A stretch of DNA of 64,000 bases from Cerrena zonata (taxonomy: Eukaryota > Basidiomycota > Agaricomycetes > Polyporales > Cerrenaceae): NCBI GenBank assembly GCA_038087015.1, contig JASBNA010000037.1, forward strand, positions 394,248 to 458,247. The letters are read 5' to 3'. Positions within the stretch are counted from its first letter, which is position 1; the number at the start of each line of letters is the position of its first letter. A model generated the notes under the pieces. That model was given only the letters and a program-made list of their open reading frames with translations. It had not been told where the DNA came from and did not search any database. A program made the translations under genes and the position numbers. Shown one piece after another: positions 56,728 to 64,000 of the stretch.

Positions 56728-57850
56728 TCAGTGGCTCAATGGCATTGCCTGACCATACAACAACGTCGGAACTTCCTTCAACGGAGACCGTTTGTTCCCC
56801 GTAAGTTTCTCCACCTGACTCGCTATCATTTCCCTCCAATCATCCACAACCGCCACAAACCCATCCATTCGTACTCTCCTCTGCACCCTGATTAACGTCG
56901 TTACAGTAGCATATCGACCGCCAAAGCTTGGACATGCAATGACACAGGCGATATTCCCATGACGTTCTTTATCGTCGGTCTCAAAGATGAGCTTGCATTC
57001 TTCTCGGAATTGATCGCCCGCGGGGTCTCCGATGGGGAATAGAGTATCGACCGATTCGAGAGAGACACATCGGAATTGGAATCTTGTCCAAGCAGGTTGG
57101 TTTGGTTTGATACGGTTCTGGGGGAGTGTTTCTAGTCTGAGGAGAAAGACCTTTTCGTCGAGTCCATGAACGAACCCCGGTCTTGGGGAGTTCTCCAAGA
57201 AAGCGTTGATACAGACGACATTGAGGGCCGGCGTGAGTCGTCGTTTGAATGACTGTAGGTCACTAAACAGGCCATCTGCATCGGTAATGGGTAGAGGAGA
57301 TCGCGCTGTCGCAGTGCGTTCAGCTATTGCTCTCTGAAGGTCGTCTTTTGCTTTCTGGTTTCGACGGCAGATGATTTTATGTACTGGCCAGTCGTCTTTC
57401 TGGCAATCTCGTGACTATCCTGAAGTTAGAAAAAAATATTTACCGAGAGGAAACATGAGCGTACACAGTATCGGGCCGATTTACACGCTCCACAAGCAAA
57501 AAGCTTCGCACCCTCAGCTTTCGAGAAACGACCTATGTAGTACCAAAGAAAAAAACATAGCTCAGCTCTCAAAAAATTCTGATGCAGAGATAAATCAGAC
57601 GGGACTAGCATTTTTCTGATCGACACATCGCCATCTCATGCCTCGCAGTCCTGGACTCAAGCCAATCCACGCCGACTGGATTCTGAGGATTAATGGGCCA
57701 TTTCGCTTCTATAAGCTGCGTGAGGGGTAGTCTGTTTCCCTTCAAGGTCTCTTGGATGACTATGGGATGTTCTCGTGAGACTTCAAGGAGGAATTGCTCC
57801 ATTTCTTCGTCCGTAGAGGGCATGCAAGGTCTCAGCCTGACGCTTGACAT
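56728..57850 (-). CDS. MYND-type zinc finger protein, copy 2
   Basis: Same layout as copy 1. The start at 57850 (MSSVRLRPCMPSTDEEMEQ) aligns with that of copy 1; an upstream in-frame ATG at 57880 would add ten residues. The finger is split by introns as KLFACGACKSARYC and then CQKDDWPVHKIIC. The C-terminal domain closely matches copy 1 (INAFLENSPRPGFVHGLDEK) with a short insertion, GDPAGDQ, and a longer tail ending AMPLSH. Clearly a tandem duplicate. Confidence 0.8.
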
Positions 57851-58506
57851 CTTGATTGGTATTATAGAGGTGGGAGACAAATGGTATTAGGGGGTATGAA
57901 AGGGGACTATTGGTAGTAGTGGCGAGATTGAGAGAAGTGGATAATACAACGGCTTCTTTGTTTTGGAAGTCGAGCTCGAGACGACGGCATTTTAAATCCA
58001 AGGACTTGCCTTTTTTGGATAAAAGGAAGACTCATCCGGCGCTAGTGTACAACTTTGATGTTGACTAGAACGTAAATGTTTTCGGAATTAGACAGCGTTC
58101 AGTAAACTGTATCATCATTATATGCACGTTCTGCTATGTGTAGGGATCACAGAACTACGCCACTCAGACAGAGTAATTGGTTGGCCTGTTTGGACTCGAT
58201 TATGCCCGTAGCCCAACCCTTAGGATTGCCGAATCACATTTAATAACATAACTTATTGGCATTCCTGGCAGCGAACACAAAAGACGCATGTCTGCTTATG
58301 TGACAAGCACTCTATTCAGTATTTATACTGATACTGTACCTGACCTTTACTTCGTTTGTCGGAATATCATAAACTTGTCATTATACTAGTATCCTACGGT
58401 GACGTAGTAGCATCACAATATGTATATTCGTCGCAGGCTCCGTTTGGTCGACTTTTTACATGTCAGATCATCTCGAAAACAGGAAAAATTAGAGTATCAG
58501 AATCAA
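57851..58506. other. Intergenic between MYND copies 2 and 3
   Basis: No supported gene or repeat. The first 150 bp are the 5' flank of copy 2. Confidence 0.4.
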
Positions 58507-59407
58507 TCAAGCTGCTTTCCACGTCCCTCTATCCCCACAAATATTCTTCTCGAGTATTTCCTTCCAATTTTTTACTCTCTCCACAGCCAGTTCTATCGGG
58601 AAAACAAGCGAAAATTGCATATCTGAGTACGTATTAAGGCTTTTATCCTGATAAGCGCATGCCACACATAGGCTGAGCGTTCCGAAGCCTATTCCAAGGT
58701 TACGTGCAACATTCTCCTGTCGAGTCGTCCTCCAGTCTGTGTGGTTTTGTATCTGGTCTTGGGGGAACAGGTGATCTATAAGATAAGGACCGGCACCTAG
58801 TAGACGGAATCGTGCCCATGGAGGTGTGGAAGGCGGGAGATTTGGGATTCGTTCGAGTTGGCAGAGAAAAAGGTGGGTTTCCCATAGACGAGGGAACGAT
58901 GTCTCGACGTCGCAGAAGGCGTTCATCATAACGAGAGTGAGTGTGGGTAGGAAGTGTTTTCGGAATTCGTTGAGTTCATCTAATATATCAGACGGTTGGA
59001 GTACACGATTGGAAGGGGAGGTGGTATGGGACTGGTCTCTCAGTGGCAATGAATCCTTATCGGCTTTGGCTCTGGTTCTTTGGGAGCATTGACATTCTCT
59101 CTTGTGTCGAGGCCAGTCTTCCTTCTGACATGCTTTGCTCTGAAGTAACCATCAGTCTCGGAGACAAAACAGTGATATACTTAAGTATACGTACACAATA
59201 AAGGGTGGTCTTGCACCCTGAACATGCGAATAGCTTAACACCATTACCTTTCATTTTCCCGCCTAAAGCAGTCACTAGTTGAAAGAAGAAATAATCTCCA
59301 TGGTGATACCTACATGTCATGACCTTGCATTCCACCAAGGAATGTCTGGCTTCTTTTGTTTCGAGCTTGTCGACTGTAAGCCTTGGCCAAAGTTTCAATT
59401 CCGCCAT
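58507..59407 (-). CDS. MYND-type zinc finger protein, copy 3 (diverged)
   Basis: The start at 59407 reads MAELKLWPRLTVDKLETKEARHS, matching the DWLESRTARHE region of copies 1 and 2 but lacking their first 50 residues. The finger reads KLFACSGCKTTLYC, then after an intron CQKEDWPRHKRECQC. The C-terminal half is only distantly similar (MMNAFCDVETSFPRLW in place of the INAFMENSPRPGF stretch). The order and intron positions show a common origin. Confidence 0.72.
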
Positions 59408-62400
59408 CTTGTGGGAGGGGTCGTGCTGGTGTCTGTCTGGGAAATGATAGGGCGACCATCAGATTATGTATCAAGCCGGTTCACGTTGGTGTATCGGGGG
59501 GTGGATTCAATCTTCCTCGGTGAAGAGTTAAGAGTGTGCCACCCTACAGACCCGGAGTATGAGAATGAAGGCGAGTACTTACGAGTGTTGTTTTGGATGA
59601 TAGTGGGTCAACCTTCCTCGATGGCTAGTATCTATACGCGAAAATTGTGATGGAAGAAGACAAAGAGTACACTTGGCCGCATACTGCATTCAAATTCCTT
59701 ATATCATCGACAATTTGGATTACGTAAGGTGTTAGTCCTATTAGCCTTTTGTACGGTTGAACGTCGAAACTTGAGATTTCACCTCGTTCTAGCTACATTT
59801 AAGTCATTGGGATGGTGTAGAATACGGAGAGACAACATGCCCGATTTCGGCGCCCCTTAGGTTTGTTGGAGAAGAGATTAATAGGGACTCTGGAAACGAA
59901 GATTGTTCTTACCTGAATACTGTATACCACATCTTCCAACTTCAAGCTTGAAACTTGAAGTGTCAACCAAGACTACACATATACAAAAGCCGTAGTACTG
60001 ATGAGCTAGAAAAGATTGCAGTATCGATTGAACGGATTGCCACCGACAACGACGAGGATACGCAGTAATCATATGACACATAGACGAGCAAGTATATGTC
60101 GGGCGAGCGCACTGTCACGGTGTCATGGAATAAGGCCGAGGAGGGTAGTCTTCCTCCCGAGCCCCCAGTACACAAAACATTTCGAACACTGGGATCTACG
60201 TACATTCGAGAGGCGGAGGGCGGATGATGGAATATACCCTCTGGTGGGTCTTGTGAGACTAGACGACACCATCGATTAATTGTACTACCTCGTGACGAAG
60301 GCTGAAGACGGATACTGTCAAAAGATAGGTGTCAATGGGCGAGGGTAGGTCGGAGCGATACCAAAAATAGTGAAGGACGGGATGCCTCCCGAGGGGCTGT
60401 TGCTCATACTATCTCGCTGGCAGCGGAAAGGTAATTGCGGATTCATGACTTTCTAGATCAAAAGGAGAGAAACGTAAGTATTTAATTAATTGACGAGAGA
60501 AGTAGTAAGTATACCAGTGTCTAGTCTTTCTGAGAGTATTTTCGAAATGTAACCTCGTAGTAGCACTGGCAGCAACAAACTGGGGCCTCTAATCGTCAGA
60601 AGGTTTCTCCTCGGGATTTCGCTACGTCTCCGAGGACCTTACCACTAGTAAGGGCCATGATTCGTTACTGATCTGTCAAATGATAGTGGGCTCTGGACAA
60701 TGCCAATCATATCTATATATCATATGAGAGTTTCAATATGTTGACAAGCACTATCTTACACAATGAGTAAAAAAGACTTACGATCGAAGCCTGAACACCA
60801 CTCGGTTGTTTGTCCGCTCCACCATTTCTGCAGTACGTGAGGAGCTGGTATAACTATTGCTAATAGTAATAGGGAGCGATGAAGGCGACCAGAACTATCA
60901 TTGTACTCGTATAAACAGTTCCGAGTCGTCTTAAGTACCGAGTGTCAGTCACCGGAAATATAATATACCCGCACACGATCTCTGCAATTCGAAAGAGAGG
61001 CTTGTGTGTATTGTGTCAGAATTAAGAATAAGGTTTAGGGAGCAATGCGTGATAATGGTAGCAGTAGTCAAAGTTAGTATTTTATGTTGTAACTCGGCGG
61101 CGGTCACGGTACTGCCACGCGTGAGAGTCTCTGGCAGCACGTCTAAAAAAGGCAATACCTTCATGGTTCGGGAGCATTCGGATCCGTATGTTAGCTCAGT
61201 TTCCTCTCATCAGGACCCACTCGGTATTGTAGTCCTCATTCAACTCCAATATCCGGTACACTTCCCTTTGACACTTAGTATGCGGCCACAGAAAACAGAC
61301 AGATCGAATCATGCCGCGACCATCCGATGTACCAAAATCCTTAAATTCGTAACGTACTCCCAGCATCCTTCGCGCCTCAACATAGCTTAGGAGAATTCGC
61401 CCACTGATTTGCAAACAGCTGGAATCATGATTCTAGGTCAGTGACGAAATGTATTGGACGATGATTCGTTACTTCTGTTTGTGCAGATCCTTTGTAGTGT
61501 CCCTCGATGGGAGACAATCGGAGGTGACGCTTCAGTCCTCCCCACTGCTTATGTTCGTGTTCCGCTTCCGCTTCCGCAGTGCCTCATGCTTGACGTATTG
61601 CAGAGCTGATCATCTACGTACTTGGGAAGCGATTGAATCAGCCTATACACGCGAAAAGCTGAAAACCATCCGTGATCGCCGGGTGTCTCGCATCAGATTC
61701 CGATGTGAGTTCGCGGAAGCAAAGTGCTATAAAAAAGGCAATAGCGTTAAGATCAAACATTAGTAAATACTTGCTATCTCCGAATTGCTCGGGATATGCA
61801 GCCAAGGCCCGATGGCTTCGAGTTGAACACAGCTTGCATTTGACTTTCTAATCCAGTTGGCAAGTGTTGACGTATGGTTGACCTTATATCACGCGCGTCA
61901 AAACGATTTCCATTTCTACCCTCCCTTATGCAACATAGGGGCTGAATGGATCGAAACTGAGAGGTGCCAGCTGGTATGATCTTTCTTCTAATAATGGCAT
62001 TATCTCACGTCGAAAGTTCGTGGAAGGTTGTTTCGGCGCTCCTTAAGACTACATAGCGTGAAGGCTACTTACGCCAGTTGCTGCTGAGCCAATGGACTTT
62101 GACGCAATAGGGTTCTTGGAATGAAGTCGGATGCGGAGGCTATGCGAAGGGCATGTAAAGGTACGCGATCTTTTTGTGATTGAGCGGCTGGTAGCTGGCC
62201 ATGATTCACCGACTCTTTCGACCTTGACTTTTGTTATGTTAGCGACGGGTAGATCTCGTACCAATCCCTCTACGCTTGCGCTGAGATCCCTAATATTAGC
62301 GCCGTCAACCCATAACATCGATTGGCCAAACAGGTATGACCATACTTTACTCCCGAGCAATCAGGTGTGGCATATTATCATCGCTTAACTCCCTTCCGTT

Positions 62401-62687
62401 GCGAAAATTTCAGGCCCCGTTGCGGAGTCAATAGAGTATCCTTGCGTCTCTCTCACAGGTACATGCAACAATCACAGATACCCTCTATGTTCGCACAGCT
62501 TTGGAGAGCACCAAGCCTGGAGAGAACGCTCCATAGAAACAATGAGCATAATACATAGGTAGGTCAGCACTTGCTTACCGAGAGATGAGATAATATAGGA
62601 TTGTGCAAGCAGGTCTATATATTGTACTCTGTGTGAACGATTGTTATTATCATTCCCTCACTCACTTTCACTTCCTTTTTCAACGAT
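59408..62687. other. Long gene-free stretch upstream of P450 copy 3
   Basis: More than 3 kb without a gene I can support. A plus-strand frame at 59279-59650 overlaps MYND copy 3 antisense and resembles nothing. The P450 module lies at 61733-61792, and the last 100 bp resemble the core promoter of copy 1. The motif AAAAAAGGCAATA occurs twice (near 61145 and 61731). Confidence 0.4.
61733..61792 (+). promoter_or_regulatory. Shared upstream module of P450 copy 3
   Basis: The 26-nt block is at 61733-61758 (21 of 26 bases as in copy 2), and CCG-N7-CGG is at 61780-61792, 21 nt nearer the gene. The block ends 930 bp before the start codon. Orientation relative to the gene is the same as in copies 1 and 2. 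Confidence 0.5.
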
Positions 62688-64000
62688 ATGGCTTTCTCCC
62701 CCGAGCTTACCGCTTTCCTCATTGCTGGAATCACTTGGATCCTATGGCGTTTGTCTCGCAACTACGTCCTGCGTTCCCCCCTCGACAATATCCCAGGCCC
62801 TCCGCCTACGTCGTTGATTAAAGGTTTGTCGTAGTTAATTTATTGTTATATCAGGCTCACACCAGGCTGGCTGTAACAGGTAACCTGGGCCAAGTGTACT
62901 ACAGACATGGGTGGGAATGGCTCGACAGCCTTGGGAACGACTTTAATAAGGTCGTCAAGTTGACAGGCCTTTTCGGTGTAAGCCCTACGCATTAGATGCA
63001 TATACACCTTCTTACAGGTCCTTGATCCGATTAGCACCGCATGTTATATGTCTTCGACCCCGTAGCCATGAGCCACATTCTCGTCAAGGATGCTGACGAT
63101 GTCTATGATCACCCGGAGTGGTCCTTCCAGTAAGTCTATCGATTTATCTTCCCGTGTACAAGTACTCAGCAACACAAAGGAGTATCCGACTTACTCTAGG
63201 ACCAGGTTTGTTGGGAGTTCATGGTAAGTATACCTAGCTAGATAGAACCCTCAACCCGCGTACTAAAACACGCCCTGGCCAGGTCCTCACCACCGTAAAC
63301 AGCGGAAAATGTTGAATCCCGTGTTTTCCGTCAAGCATCTGAGGTCTATGACCACTATTTTCTACGGGGTCATACACAGGGTATGGGCGAATCTTAATTA
63401 CGACAGAAACACATTATTGATTCATATCCACTCAGATGAGCAACGGAATTGAGGCCGAAGTAGGTGATAAGACAGCGACGGTCGATATTATGGAATGGCT
63501 CGCACGAGCGGCCCTCGAGCTCATCGGACAAGGAGGTCTTGGTGTCTCCATGGACTCGCTGGGAGATCCCACCCCTAACCCCCTCGCTGATTCGATCAAA
63601 ATGATGATGTGAGTACATATTTATTATATTTCGCCCATCTCATACTTATAGCATTGTAACATGACAGTCCGGCTACTGCTGATTTGTCGGAGCTCCAGTT
63701 CCTCTTTGAATACTTCAAGTACTTGGGTCCGTCATGGTTCAAGCGAATTCTGGCCCGTCTTGTGCCTAGCGCAACTGCTCAGAGGTTGAGAAGGGCAATT
63801 GATGATGTCGAAGCCGAATCCAAGAAGATTCTCACGGAAAAGAGAGCTGGATTGGAAGCTGGTAATAAAGATGTTGTCCATGAATTCTCTGAGAAGAAGG
63901 ACGTCATGAGTATCCTACGTATGTGATCCTGCGTCTTACAAATTTTCTTCCGACAGCATATTAACAACCGGCTTCAGTTCAAGCCAATATGACTGCCGAC
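62688..64000 (+). CDS. Cytochrome P450, copy 3 (partial, runs off the right edge)
   Basis: The start at 62688 reads MAFSPELTAFLIAGITWILW, with the DNIPGPPPTS hinge. Exons continue through LGNDFNKVVKLTGLFG, MLYVFDPVAMSHILVKDADD, KQRKMLNPVFSVKHLRSMTT, MDSLGDPTPNPLADSIKMM and EFSEKKDVMSIL before the window ends. The I-helix and haem regions lie beyond the edge. The two positions that are frameshifted in copy 2 are normal here. It is on the opposite strand from copies 1 and 2. As far as visible it is intact. Confidence 0.88.

Noticed and set aside
59279..59650. Plus-strand ORF of 123 codons
   Set aside because: It overlaps MYND copy 3 antisense at its 5' end and has no recognisable motif or plausible splice partners.
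61449..61763. Plus-strand ORF of 104 codons upstream of P450 copy 3
   Set aside because: It overlaps the shared P450 upstream block but no equivalent frame exists at the other two copies, so coding is unlikely.

Overview
The window is nuclear DNA of a basidiomycete fungus, most likely an Agaricomycete. Genes are split by many 45-65 nt introns. There are expanded families of F-box-like, MYND-finger and cytochrome P450 genes, a divergent histone H2A/H2B pair, a fungal homoserine dehydrogenase, and gag-pol retrotransposons including a chromodomain type. The exact species cannot be told from the sequence.

Bases 1-20.9k are a nest of mobile elements. The oldest layer is a two-gene unit of a type I recall as common in basidiomycete genomes and probably transposon-borne: a large minus-strand gene (19294 down to below 1) and a smaller plus-strand gene (19475-20886) reading away from it. 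The large gene is broken by a foldback MITE (105-818, TSD CGT) and by LTR retrotransposon A (1904-17525, TSD GTAAA). Element A is a chromodomain Ty3/gypsy element whose LTRs differ at one base in 343. It is itself split by a second gypsy element, B (2444-9820, identical 163-bp LTRs), and by a second copy of the same MITE (12789-13504, TSD AGC). Every junction can be read to the base, and each interrupted frame is exactly restored if the insert plus one target copy is removed. Both retrotransposons have a correctly phased -1 slippery heptamer at the end of gag. Element A has a primer-binding site complementary to its own predicted mRNA 5' end (Tf1-type self-priming). Both carry extra ORFs of unknown function.

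Bases 21k-44k hold ordinary genes mixed with F-box-like genes: an alpha/beta hydrolase, four paralogues of one F-box-like family (two intact at 24461-26305 and 40507-42378, two decayed at about 23590-24185 and 26630-28507), three other F-box genes (one intact, two with single frame breaks), a secreted GH47 alpha-mannosidase, a multi-pass membrane protein and homoserine dehydrogenase.

Bases 44.8k-64k hold three P450 paralogues (one apparently intact, one with two frameshifts, one running off the right edge). Between them lie the H2A/H2B pair, which shares a 333-bp promoter, and three tandem MYND-finger genes. All three P450 genes have the same short upstream module, about 0.9-1.0 kb before the start codon: a 26-nt block followed 20-26 nt later by CCG-N7-CGG.
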